DNA from: Nocardia amamiensis | GTDB lineage: Bacteria > Actinomycetota > Actinomycetes > Mycobacteriales > Mycobacteriaceae | DNA length: 64,000 nt | Assembly: GCF_015477605.1 (NCBI RefSeq) | Contig: NZ_JADLQX010000018.1 | Coordinates: forward strand, 108,463-172,462 | Direction of reading: 5' to 3' | Part shown: in pieces, positions 17,130 through 24,885 of the stretch | How the letters are laid out: every line of letters begins with the position of its first letter | How positions within the stretch are numbered: the first letter of the stretch is position 1 | Program-made: the position numbers and the translations under genes | The notes under the pieces: generated by a model | Database searches by the model: none | Told to the model about the DNA's origin: nothing | What the model saw: only the letters and a program-made list of their open reading frames with translations

Positions 17130-17936
17130 TCAGAACGCGGGCCACGGGATGGGGCGTGTGGTGCGCGGAAGCGGCATCACCGGGTCGTCGAGCACCTGCT
17201 GAGCGCGTTCGGCGAGCGCCTCGATCTCGCTGTCGGTGATGTGCTCGCTCAGCGCGTCGGCGAACGCACCCGGCAATTGTTTGGCGAATGCGGTGATGTC
17301 CGCGATCACGTCGTCGGCGATGGGTTGGCCTGCCCAGCCCCACAGCACGGTGCGCAGCTTGTACTCGGTGTGCAGGCAGATGCCGTGGTCGACGCCGTAC
17401 ACCTGACCGTCCAGGCCCTCCAGCGCGTGCCCGCCCTTGCGGTCGGCGTTGTTGAGCAGCACGTCCAGCACCGCCACGCGCTGCAACCGGGGATCGTCGG
17501 CGTGGATCAGCGACACCTCGTTGCCGTCTTGGTCCAGTGCGCGCAGCACCTCACAGAACCCATCCGGTACCGCGCCTGCCGGGCACAGGTCGATCAGGTC
17601 CAGCCGGTTGCCGTGATCGGTGTGGTTGTCCACGCCGTCGACCCAGCGTTGCACCATGCCGGGCCCGAAAGGACCTTCGCGCAGGATGGTTTCGGGGATC
17701 ACGCCCCAGCCGATCGTCTCGGAGATCAGATACGACGCCACCTCGCGTCCGGCCAGGGTGCCGTCGGGGAAGTCCCACAGCGGCCGTTCGCCGCGGATCG
17801 GCTTGTAGACCACCCGCAGCGGCTGGTCGCTGTCGCCGTCGAGCACATCGCAGACCAGGGTCACGTTGCTGGCGGTGTTCACCCGCCCGATTACCGTCAG
17901 CTCGCCGCTGTGGAACCGGTCCCCGGCCTCGGCCAC
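17130..17936 (-). CDS. SCO1664-family protein (PI3/4-kinase-like fold)
   Basis: 268 residues from ATG 17936. LRVVYKPIRGERPLWDFPDG is the nucleotide-binding-type Lys strand, then VASYLISETIGWGVIPETIL, and later LLNNADRKGGHAL and YGVDHGICLH look like the catalytic and metal-binding loops (NADRK, DHG) of the HipA/PI4K-like superfamily. Established knowledge: the family is conserved next to mshC in actinomycetes and its role is unknown. The stop of the DUF3090 gene lies 4 bp upstream, so the two are almost certainly co-translated. A protein-kinase or small-molecule-kinase activity is likely by fold. Confidence 0.85.
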   Translation of the reverse strand: MAEAGDRFHSGELTVIGRVNTASNVTLVCDVLDGDSDQPLRVVYKPIRGERPLWDFPDGTLAGREVASYLISETIGWGVIPETILREGPFGPGMVQRWVDGVDNHTDHGNRLDLIDLCPAGAVPDGFCEVLRALDQDGNEVSLIHADDPRLQRVAVLDVLLNNADRKGGHALEGLDGQVYGVDHGICLHTEYKLRTVLWGWAGQPIADDVIADITAFAKQLPGAFADALSEHITDSEIEALAERAQQVLDDPVMPLPRTTRPIPWPAF

Positions 17937-17940
17937 CGAA

Positions 17941-18525
17941 TCACTCCTCCAGTTCGGCCGCGCCGAAGATGTCGCCGCGCTTGTAGCCGTTGGTTCGCAC
18001 GCACATGTGCCCGCGCGCCGACAGCGGCTCGCCGCACAGCGGGCACGGCGGACGGCCCGCCGCGATCACCCGGGTGGAGCGTAACGCGAATTCGCGGGCC
18101 TGGATCGGGGTGAGGAACACCCGCACCGCGTCGGGTCCTTCCTCGGTGTCGTCGAGCACCACCGACTCGTCGACCTCGGTTTCGGTGATCGCCAGCAGTT
18201 CCACCACCACCGCGCCGGCGTCGGCGTCCCAGCCCAGGCCCATGGTGCCGACCCGGAACTCGGCGTCGATCGGGGTGACCAGCGGCGCGTTGTCGGTGAC
18301 GTCCTCGGCCTGCGGGGGCACCTCCGCGCCGAAGCGGCGGGCGACCTCGTCCAGGAGTAGGCCCATCCGGTCGGCGAGCACCTTCACCTGCTGCTTCTCC
18401 AGCAGCACGCTGACCACGCGCGGTTCCTGCACGGCCTGCAGATAGAACGCGCGATCGCCCGGCTCACCGACGGTCCCGGCGACGAAACGATCGGGGGTGC
18501 GGAATACATGGATTGCGCGTGACAC
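17941..18525 (-). CDS. DUF3090 family protein
   Basis: 194 residues from GTG 18525, which has AGGAGG 5 nt upstream; a GTG two codons earlier overlaps that site and is unlikely. The N-terminus SRAIHVFRTPDRFVAGTVGE is the family hallmark, and a C-terminal CPLCGEPLSARGHMC provides a likely Zn knuckle (C, C, C with His). Function is unknown; the family is fixed in gene order with the SCO1664-like protein and the phosphomutase in actinobacteria. The spacing to the downstream gene is 4 bp. Confidence 0.88.
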   Translation of the reverse strand: MSRAIHVFRTPDRFVAGTVGEPGDRAFYLQAVQEPRVVSVLLEKQQVKVLADRMGLLLDEVARRFGAEVPPQAEDVTDNAPLVTPIDAEFRVGTMGLGWDADAGAVVVELLAITETEVDESVVLDDTEEGPDAVRVFLTPIQAREFALRSTRVIAAGRPPCPLCGEPLSARGHMCVRTNGYKRGDIFGAAELEE

Positions 18526-18598
18526 ATGCACCTCCTGATACGTGACCCTGATCGACTACCCGCGGCGCGGGGATTCCATACAACGACCGTCCGGTTGT

Positions 18599-19357
18599 CT
18601 ACAAGGAATCTCGGCGCTCCGCATTCCCATTATCCGCACTTCCGCCGCCACCGAGCTCGCCACCGGGAACAGGACCGGAGGTCGCGCTACCCGGTGCCGC
18701 CGAGGCGGCGCCGGCGGGTTGCCCGCCGGTGGCGGCGAGGGCGGACAGATCGGCGCCGGTGTCGTTCATCCGCCACACGTACGGTGCGGTCGGGGTGTAG
18801 CGGATGACGCTGATCGAGGCGGGTTCGACCAGGATCCGCTGAAAGCCGTCGAGGTGGATGCCGAGGGCGTCGGCGAGCACCGCCTTGATCACGTCGCCGT
18901 GGGTGCACGCCACCCACAGCGCGTCGCGGCCGTGTTGCTCGGCTAGTGCGCGGTCGTGGTCGCGGATCGCGGCCACCGCGCGGGACTGGACATGGGCCAG
19001 GCCCTCGCCGCCGGGGAACACCGCGCCGGAGGCGTGTCGCTGCACGACTTTCCACAGCGGTTCGGTGAGCAATTCGGCGATCGGGCGGCCGGTCCACTCG
19101 CCGTAATCGACTTCGATGAGCCGGTCGTCGAATACCGGCTCCAGGCCGAACTTTTCCGCCAGCGGCGCCACCGTGAGCTGGCAGCGCAGCAGCGGGGAGT
19201 GCACGATGCGTTCGATCGGCAGCCCGGCCAGTCGTTCGGCCACGGCCCTGGCCTGCTCGTCGCCGCGCTCGGTGAGCCCGACGCCGGTGCTGCGGCCGGC
19301 GAGAGTGCGGGCGGTGTTCGACGTCGACACACCGTGCCGCAACAGGATCACCGTCAT
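18599..19357 (-). CDS. Histidine phosphatase (MSMEG_4193-type phosphomutase-like)
   Basis: 252 residues. It begins with the phosphoglycerate-mutase signature LLRHGVSTSN, where His is the phospho-acceptor, and the second catalytic His is in WVACTHGDVIKAVL. A low-complexity Ala/Gly/Pro tail (around 215-240) is probably disordered. The enzyme would remove phosphate from a small molecule; the substrate is unknown. It is the third gene of the mshC-linked block, downstream of uppP and upstream of the DUF3090 gene. ATG 19357 is used. Confidence 0.88.
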   Translation of the reverse strand: MTVILLRHGVSTSNTARTLAGRSTGVGLTERGDEQARAVAERLAGLPIERIVHSPLLRCQLTVAPLAEKFGLEPVFDDRLIEVDYGEWTGRPIAELLTEPLWKVVQRHASGAVFPGGEGLAHVQSRAVAAIRDHDRALAEQHGRDALWVACTHGDVIKAVLADALGIHLDGFQRILVEPASISVIRYTPTAPYVWRMNDTGADLSALAATGGQPAGAASAAPGSATSGPVPGGELGGGGSADNGNAERRDSL

Positions 19358-19373
19358 GCGGCCAGCCTAGCGA

Positions 19374-20303
19374 TCATGTCGCCGAGACCGTCCCTCCCGC
19401 CAGCAGACCCATGATGACCAGGCCGAGGACGATGCGGTAGCCGACGAACCAGTAGAACGAATGCCGCGCCACGAAACGCAGCAGCCACGCCACCGACGCG
19501 TAGCCGACGACGAATGCCAGCACCGTGGCCACCAGCAGTTGCGGCCCGCTGGCATTGAGTCCCTCACCGGCGGGTTCGAACGCGTCCGGCAGGCTGAACA
19601 GGCCCGAAGCGGTCACGGCGGGAATGGCGAGCAGGAACGAAAACCGCACTGCCGCTTCACGTTCCAACCCCAGGAACAGACCGGCCGTTGATGTCGCGCC
19701 CGAGCGTGAGACGCCGGGGATCAGCGCGAGGCACTGGGCGAAACCCATCGCAAGACCGTCGCGCGTGGTCAGCTGCTCGATCGGGCGTTCCTTGCGTCCG
19801 AAGTGTTCACCGGCGGCGATGATCAGGGCGAAGAAGATCAGCATGAACGCCACCAGCCACAGATTGCGTGCCCCGGTGCGGATTTGATCTTTGAAGACGA
19901 ACCCCAGCACGCCGATCGGGATGGTGGCGATGATCACATACCAGCCGATGCGGTAGTCGAGGTCGCGTTGGGTCCGCTCGTCGAGAACGAGCGTGCGGTC
20001 GGCGGTGAGAACCGGAAGTTTCGTGGTGGGCTGATCGTGCAGTGGGAGCTCTTGGCGGCCGCGCCCGGTCATCCGCTCGCGCAGACCCGCGAACCAGGCC
20101 AGCACGATCCGCCAGATGTCCTTGGCGAAGAACACCAGCACCGCGGCCTCGGTGCCCAGCTGGGTGACCGCGGTGAACGAAGCGCCCGCGTCGTCGCCGA
20201 AGAAGACCGACGACACGATGCGCAGATGCGCCGAGGAGGAGACCGGCAGAAACTCCGTGAGTCCCTGCACCAGACCCAGTACCAAGGCCTGCACCCAGGT
20301 CAT
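19374..20303 (-). CDS. uppP: Undecaprenyl-diphosphatase
   Basis: 309 residues, polytopic membrane protein. Both family signatures are present: GLTEFLPVSSSAHL (residues ~14-27, with the catalytic Glu and the PxSSSxH loop) and PGVSRSGATS. It dephosphorylates undecaprenyl diphosphate at the outer membrane face, recycling the lipid carrier for peptidoglycan and arabinogalactan and giving bacitracin resistance. ATG 20303 (MTWVQALVLGLVQG) begins right before the first membrane helix; an upstream in-frame extension of 18 residues is Gly-rich and unlikely. It is the first gene of the minus-strand mshC block. Confidence 0.95.
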   Translation of the reverse strand: MTWVQALVLGLVQGLTEFLPVSSSAHLRIVSSVFFGDDAGASFTAVTQLGTEAAVLVFFAKDIWRIVLAWFAGLRERMTGRGRQELPLHDQPTTKLPVLTADRTLVLDERTQRDLDYRIGWYVIIATIPIGVLGFVFKDQIRTGARNLWLVAFMLIFFALIIAAGEHFGRKERPIEQLTTRDGLAMGFAQCLALIPGVSRSGATSTAGLFLGLEREAAVRFSFLLAIPAVTASGLFSLPDAFEPAGEGLNASGPQLLVATVLAFVVGYASVAWLLRFVARHSFYWFVGYRIVLGLVIMGLLAGGTVSAT

Positions 20304-20585
20304 CGACTCACCAACCACGAACCAGCCTCCACTTCCGCCCGGAATATTTGTTCCCACCTGGGCAAGGGTCGGGCGGTCGGTCGCGCCACTGTGACCACCG
20401 CCGCAATCACGCAGCGACAGTACAGTGTCGAGGTCGCGGCGGCATGCCCGGCTGTTCCCGCTGTGGCCGTCGCAACGAGAGCAGCAGCTTCCCGCTCGCG
20501 GAACCGCGACCCACTGTGCTGGTGGGCGTCGACTTGGGTCTCCACACTCTAGGCTTGGCGCCGTGACGATTGCGCGGACACGGTG

Positions 20586-21560
20586 ATGGAACAGCGGACG
20601 GTCGGCCGCAGCGGCCTACGGGTGTCCCGGATAGGACTGGCGACCCACACCTGGGGCGCGCATACCGACACCGACGAGGCGGCAGTGCAGTTGGTGGCGT
20701 TCGCCGACGCGGGCGGCACACTGGTCGACACCTCCCCCGCCTATGCCGGCGGTGCGGCGCAACGGATCCTGGCCGAACTGCTCGGCGATCTGGTCTCGCG
20801 CGACGATCTGGTGCTCAGCGGCTGCGCGGGTGTCGCGCCGGCGGCCACGCCCGCACCCGTGGGACCTTCGGTACCCGCACCGGACCCGGTGGGCTCGGCC
20901 GTGGACACCTCGCGGCGCGCGCTGCTGCGCCAGCTCGATCGGACGCTGCTCGAACTGGGCACCGACTACCTCGATATCTGGCATGTCGCCGCATGGGATC
21001 CGGCGACGCCGCTCGAGGAGGTCGCCGCGACCCTCGAATTCGCGGTCCGTTCCGGCCGCGTCCGCTACGCCGGGGTCCGTGGTTTCAACGCCTGGCAGGT
21101 CGCCAGCATCGCGGCGGTCGCGCCCATCACCGTCGCGCAGACCCCGTACTCGCTGCTGGCCCGGGACACCGAAACCGATTTCCTTCCCGCCGCCCAGCAT
21201 CATGGCGTTGGGCTGATCGCTACCGCGCCGCTGGCCGGGGGCATCCTCACCGGCAAGTACCGCGACGGGGTGCCCGCCGATTCGCGGGGCGCGGACGAGG
21301 CGACCGCCGCCGAGATCCGCCACCGGCTCGACGACCGCGCGACCCGGGTGGTCGAGGCGCTGGTGACCGCCGCCGACGGACTGGCCACCTCGCCGCTGGC
21401 GGTCGCGCTGGCCTGGATCCGGGAGCGCCCCGGCGTCGCCAGCATGATCGTCGGCGCACGCGACATCGGGCAGCTCACCGGCGTGCTGGCGGCGGAAACC
21501 CTGGAACTGCCGCGTGCGATCGCGGCCGCCTTGGACGACGTCAGTGCACGCGCGGAGTGA
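20586..21560 (+). CDS. Aldo/keto reductase
   Basis: 324 residues from ATG 20586; GTG 20583 is one codon earlier. MEQRTVGRSGLRVSRIGL is the classic N-terminal hairpin of the family, VDTSPAYAGG carries the catalytic Tyr, and the late LAWIRERPGVASMIVGARDI is the NADPH-binding end. Residues ~80-105 are an Ala/Pro/Val-rich insertion that is longer than usual. It would reduce aldehydes or ketones with NADPH. It is divergent from uppP, as in several actinomycetes. An 80-bp repeated element and the hemin transport genes follow. Confidence 0.88.
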   Translation: MEQRTVGRSGLRVSRIGLATHTWGAHTDTDEAAVQLVAFADAGGTLVDTSPAYAGGAAQRILAELLGDLVSRDDLVLSGCAGVAPAATPAPVGPSVPAPDPVGSAVDTSRRALLRQLDRTLLELGTDYLDIWHVAAWDPATPLEEVAATLEFAVRSGRVRYAGVRGFNAWQVASIAAVAPITVAQTPYSLLARDTETDFLPAAQHHGVGLIATAPLAGGILTGKYRDGVPADSRGADEATAAEIRHRLDDRATRVVEALVTAADGLATSPLAVALAWIRERPGVASMIVGARDIGQLTGVLAAETLELPRAIAAALDDVSARAE

Positions 21561-21561
21561 C

Positions 21562-21580
21562 AGAGATTAGCCTTGCCTGC
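21562..21580. promoter_or_regulatory. Possible IdeR/DmdR-type iron box
   Basis: TTAGCCTTGCCT (21567-21578) matches one side of the actinobacterial iron box (as in TTAGGTTAGCCTTGCCTAA, from memory) at 14 of 19 positions, but the left arm is poor. It is placed ~105 bp upstream of a heme/iron importer, which is the expected location. Confidence 0.35.
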
Positions 21581-21683
21581 ATGAGCGAGCGTAGCGAGCG
21601 AACGATGAATACAGCCGAGCCCTCGCTCGTGCCGGAGCCGAGCGCCAGCGAGGCGCAGGCATGAGCGAGCGTAGCGAGCGAAC
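21581..21683 (+). repeat. Two copies of a 23-bp GAGCGAGCG repeat, 80 bp apart
   Basis: The 23-bp sequence beginning ATGAGCGAGCGTAGCGAGCG and ending AAC occurs at 21581-21603 and again at 21661-21683, an exact 80-bp offset. Between them lies a CCTCGCT...AGCGAGG stem. The first copy opens a 27-codon frame (21581-21664; MSERSERTMNTAEP start) whose TGA overlaps the second ATG. The second copy ends directly at the hmuT-like ATG. Similar GAGCGAGCG elements are scattered between genes in nocardiae and rhodococci (general recollection), so a repeat rather than a peptide is the better call. Confidence 0.7.
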
Positions 21684-22739
21684 ATGAGCATTACGGTGAC
21701 CGCGGGTGGCCGGCGCAACCGACTCCGGGCCGGGTGGCGTGTCGTCTCGGCCCTGCTCGCGGCGATGCTGCTGGCCGGGTCGGTCGCCTGCGGCGCCGAC
21801 GGCGCGGCGTCGCACGGTGGGCACGGGCCCGCGACGGCGACCCTCACCGATCTGGACCCGGTGCCGATCGGACCGGAGCCGACGCCGACGCTGCCGGTGA
21901 CGGTGCGGTCGTTCGACGGCGGCGACGTCACCGTCACCGACGCCAGCCGCATCATCGCCGTGGACCGCTACGGCACTCTCGCCCAGATCGTCTACGCGCT
22001 CGGGTTGGGGCCGAAGCTGGTGGGGCGCAGCACCTCGGCGGCGTTTCCCGCGGTGCGGGACGTGCCCAACGTCGCAGGCGGCAACGGGTCGCTGAACGTG
22101 GAATCGGTGCTGGCGCTGCGGCCTTCGGTGTTCCTGACCGACACCACCAGCGCCGCGCCCGCGGTGCGGGAGCAATTGCGGGCGGCCGGTGTGACGGTCG
22201 TCTACTTCGACCCGCAGCGCACGATGGACGGGGTGGTGCCGCAGATCGAGGCGGTCGCGGGCGCGTTGGGCGTGCCCGCGCGCGGGCGGGCGCTGGCGCA
22301 GCGCACCCGCGACGAGATCGCCGCCGCCGGCGCCGCCGTTCCTGCCCACGACCCGCCGCTGACCATCGCGTTCCTGTATCTGCGTTCCACGGCCATCACG
22401 ATGCTGGCCGGGCCGGGGTCGGGTGCGGACACGTTGATCGCGGCGCTGGGCGCGCGGGACGCGGGTACGGCAGCCGGGCTGAAAGAGCCGTTCACCGCGA
22501 TCACCAGCGAGGCGATGATCGGTGCTGCGCCGGATGTGCTGCTGGTGATGTCGGACGGGCTGAAGTCCGTCGGCGGGGTCGAGGGACTGCAGAAGGTGCC
22601 CGGCATCGCGCAGACCCCGGCTGGGCGGGACCGGCGCGTGGTGGACATGTCCGATGCGGTGCTGCTGAGTTTCGGGCCCAACACCGGCCGGGTGATCGCG
22701 GCGCTGAGCGCGGCCGTGTACGGCACCGGGCACCCATGA
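21684..22739 (+). CDS. hmuT: Hemin ABC transporter substrate-binding lipoprotein (HmuT-like)
   Basis: 351 residues. A basic N-terminus, a hydrophobic stretch (VVSALLAAMLLAGSVAC) and C36 form a lipoprotein signal with a somewhat degenerate lipobox. The rest is the periplasmic-binding-protein (BtuF/HmuT) fold: ASRIIAVDRYGTLAQIVYAL at the start of lobe 1 and the GVEGLQKVPGIAQTPAG block in lobe 2. It would capture heme or a related iron complex at the membrane surface. Its stop overlaps the permease ATG (ATGA). Heme specificity is inferred from similarity to corynebacterial hmuTUV order; cobalamin or siderophore remains possible. Confidence 0.82.
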   Translation: MSITVTAGGRRNRLRAGWRVVSALLAAMLLAGSVACGADGAASHGGHGPATATLTDLDPVPIGPEPTPTLPVTVRSFDGGDVTVTDASRIIAVDRYGTLAQIVYALGLGPKLVGRSTSAAFPAVRDVPNVAGGNGSLNVESVLALRPSVFLTDTTSAAPAVREQLRAAGVTVVYFDPQRTMDGVVPQIEAVAGALGVPARGRALAQRTRDEIAAAGAAVPAHDPPLTIAFLYLRSTAITMLAGPGSGADTLIAALGARDAGTAAGLKEPFTAITSEAMIGAAPDVLLVMSDGLKSVGGVEGLQKVPGIAQTPAGRDRRVVDMSDAVLLSFGPNTGRVIAALSAAVYGTGHP

Positions 22740-23821
22740 CGTCTACGACAGCGGCGCGACCGGTTTCTCCCGCGCCGAAGTCACGGCGCCGCCCGCGGGT
22801 GCTGCTGGTGTTCGTGTTCGCGGTGGCCGGGCTGGTGGCGCTGGCGGTGGCGTCGGCGGCGATCGGGCAGGTGCCGACCACCCCGGCCGAGGTGACGGGC
22901 AGTGTGCTGCACCGGATCGGGCTGGATTTGGGTCCGATGCCCGCGCATCCCTCCGGCGAGGTGACGCTGTGGCAGGTGCGGTTCCCGCGGGTGGTGCTGG
23001 CGATGCTGGTGGGTGCGGCGCTGGCGACCGCGGGTGCGTTGCTGCAGGGAGTGTTCGCCAATCCGCTGGCCGAACCCGGTGTGATCGGGGTGTCGGCGGG
23101 CGCCGCGGTCGGGGCGGGCACGGTGATCGTGGTGGGCGGCGCGTTCGTGGCGGCGTGGTCGGTGGCCGCGGCGGCGTTCGTCGCGGGATTGGCGACGACG
23201 TTGCTGGTGTATGTGCTGGCGCGCGCGAATGGACGCACCGAGGTCGTCACGCTGGTGCTCACCGGTGTCGCGATCAACGCCTTCGCGGGCGGGGTGATCG
23301 CGCTGCTGCTGTTCGTGGCCTCTCCGGCCGCCCGCGACCAGATCGTGTTCTGGCAGCTGGGCTCGCTGGGTGGCGCCACCTGGGAATCGGTGGGCGTGGT
23401 CGCGCCGCTCACCGCCGTGGGTGTGGCCGCGGCGGCGCTGCTGGCGCCGCGGCTGGATCTGCTGGCGCTCGGGGAGTCCGCCGCCCGTCATCTCGGCGTC
23501 GACGTGGAGCGGTTGCGACGGAATGTGATCGTCGTCGTCGCGGTGCTGGCCACCGCCGGTGTCGCGTTCACCGGCATCATCCTGTTCGTCGGGCTTATCG
23601 TCCCGCACCTGGTGCGCATGCTGGTCGGCCCGGCCCATCGTGTTCTCATCCCGCTCAGCGCCATCGTCGGGGCGGTGGTGCTGCTGGCGGCCGATGTCTG
23701 CGCTCGCTCCCTGGTCGACAACGCCGACCTGCCGCTGGGCATGCTCACCTCCCTCATCGGCGGCCCGGTCTTCTTCTGGCTGCTGCGGCGCACCCGAGCC
23801 CGCGCGGGAGGCTGGGCATGA
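22736..23821 (+). CDS. hmuU: Hemin ABC transporter permease (FecCD family, HmuU-like)
   Basis: 361 residues, a FecCD-type permease with about ten hydrophobic helices. Typical blocks: WQVRFPRVVLAMLVGAALA, GALLQGVFANPLAEPGVIG, which contacts the ATPase, and FVGLIVPHLVRMLVGPAHR. The ATG at 22736 overlaps the substrate-binding gene stop by four bases, so expression is coupled. It would form the membrane channel for heme or a related iron complex together with the flanking genes. Confidence 0.9.
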   Translation: MTSTTAARPVSPAPKSRRRPRVLLVFVFAVAGLVALAVASAAIGQVPTTPAEVTGSVLHRIGLDLGPMPAHPSGEVTLWQVRFPRVVLAMLVGAALATAGALLQGVFANPLAEPGVIGVSAGAAVGAGTVIVVGGAFVAAWSVAAAAFVAGLATTLLVYVLARANGRTEVVTLVLTGVAINAFAGGVIALLLFVASPAARDQIVFWQLGSLGGATWESVGVVAPLTAVGVAAAALLAPRLDLLALGESAARHLGVDVERLRRNVIVVVAVLATAGVAFTGIILFVGLIVPHLVRMLVGPAHRVLIPLSAIVGAVVLLAADVCARSLVDNADLPLGMLTSLIGGPVFFWLLRRTRARAGGWA

Positions 23822-23915
23822 CCCCGGCGGGCTGCGCCGAACGGCACACGGTTGTGGCGAACGTCGAGAGACCTTCTCCGGGGTGTGCCGCTGGACGGGG
23901 AGCAGGAGCAGAGCG

Positions 23916-24746
23916 GTGAGGGTGCGGTCGGTGCTGGTGCGGGCGCATGAGCTGCCGGAGGCGCCGAAGCCGGGGGCGGTCACGGTGCGCGCGGCGGGGG
24001 TGAGCGTGGATCGGCAGGCGCGACGGGTGCTCGAGGGGATCGATTTCGAAGCCGTCGCGGGTCAGGTCGTCGCGCTCGTCGGGCCAAATGGCGCCGGTAA
24101 GTCGACGCTTTTGGCCGCGTTGGCCGGGGAGCTGCCGCCCAGCGAAGGCATCGTGGAACTGGACGGGCAATCGTTGACGCACTGGTCGACGCTGGACATG
24201 GCGCGGCGGCGAGCGGTGTTGCCGCAGACCCACACCGTCGGCTTCCCGTTCACCGCACGAGAAGTGGTCGCGATGGGCCGCGCGCCGTGGGTGCGCACCG
24301 AGCGTCGGGAACTCGACGACGAACAGATCGCCGCCGCGATGGGCGCCACCGACGTGGAACACCTTGCTTCCCGGTCGTTTCCGACGCTTTCCGGTGGTGA
24401 GCGCGCCCGGGTGGCGCTGGCCAGGGTGCTGGCCCAGGACACCGCGACGCTGCTGTTGGACGAGCCGACCGCGGCGCTGGATCTCGGTCATCAGGAAGCC
24501 GTGCTGCGCGTGGCCACCGATCGCGCCGCGGGGGGCGCTGCCGTAGTGGTGGTCCTGCACGACCTCGGGATCGCCGCCGCCTACGCCGACCGCGTCGCCG
24601 TGCTGGAATCCGGCCGTATCGCCGCGGACGGCCCGCCTCGCGAGGTGCTCACCACCGAACTGCTCACGCGCGTCTACCAGCATCCGGTGGAGGTTCTCGA
24701 CCACCCCGTCACCGGTGCTCAGCTGGTGCTGCCGGTGCGTCGCTGA
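23916..24746 (+). CDS. hmuV: Hemin ABC transporter ATP-binding protein (HmuV-like)
   Basis: 276 residues. Walker A GPNGAGKST, signature LSGGERARVALARVLAQ, and Walker B LLLDEPTAALD are intact, and VLHDLG gives the switch His. GTG 23916 is chosen because AGGAG lies 7 nt upstream. The permease stop (23821) is 94 bp away; a 33-codon frame (23818-23919) fills this gap and overlaps the GTG, and it may only serve to keep ribosomes moving. It would energise uptake by the hmuTU pair. Confidence 0.9.
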   Translation: MRVRSVLVRAHELPEAPKPGAVTVRAAGVSVDRQARRVLEGIDFEAVAGQVVALVGPNGAGKSTLLAALAGELPPSEGIVELDGQSLTHWSTLDMARRRAVLPQTHTVGFPFTAREVVAMGRAPWVRTERRELDDEQIAAAMGATDVEHLASRSFPTLSGGERARVALARVLAQDTATLLLDEPTAALDLGHQEAVLRVATDRAAGGAAVVVVLHDLGIAAAYADRVAVLESGRIAADGPPREVLTTELLTRVYQHPVEVLDHPVTGAQLVLPVRR

Positions 24747-24885
24747 CCGTCGCTGCGGCCGCCGCATGGATCGCCATCGAATCCGTCGCCCAGGCCCTGG
24801 CATATCTGCGGCTCAGGAATTGCTGGATTCGGACCGCCGTATGGCGTGCATCGCGAGGACGGCCACCGATGGCAAGCCCGCGGTT

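Noticed and set aside
21581..21664. 27-residue peptide gene
   Set aside because: Made almost wholly of a repeated GAGCGAGCG element; better explained as an intergenic repeat.
23818..23919. 33-residue gene between hmuU and hmuV
   Set aside because: It has an ATGA overlap but no recognisable motif and no own ribosome site; the GTG at 23916 with AGGAG is clearly the hmuV start.
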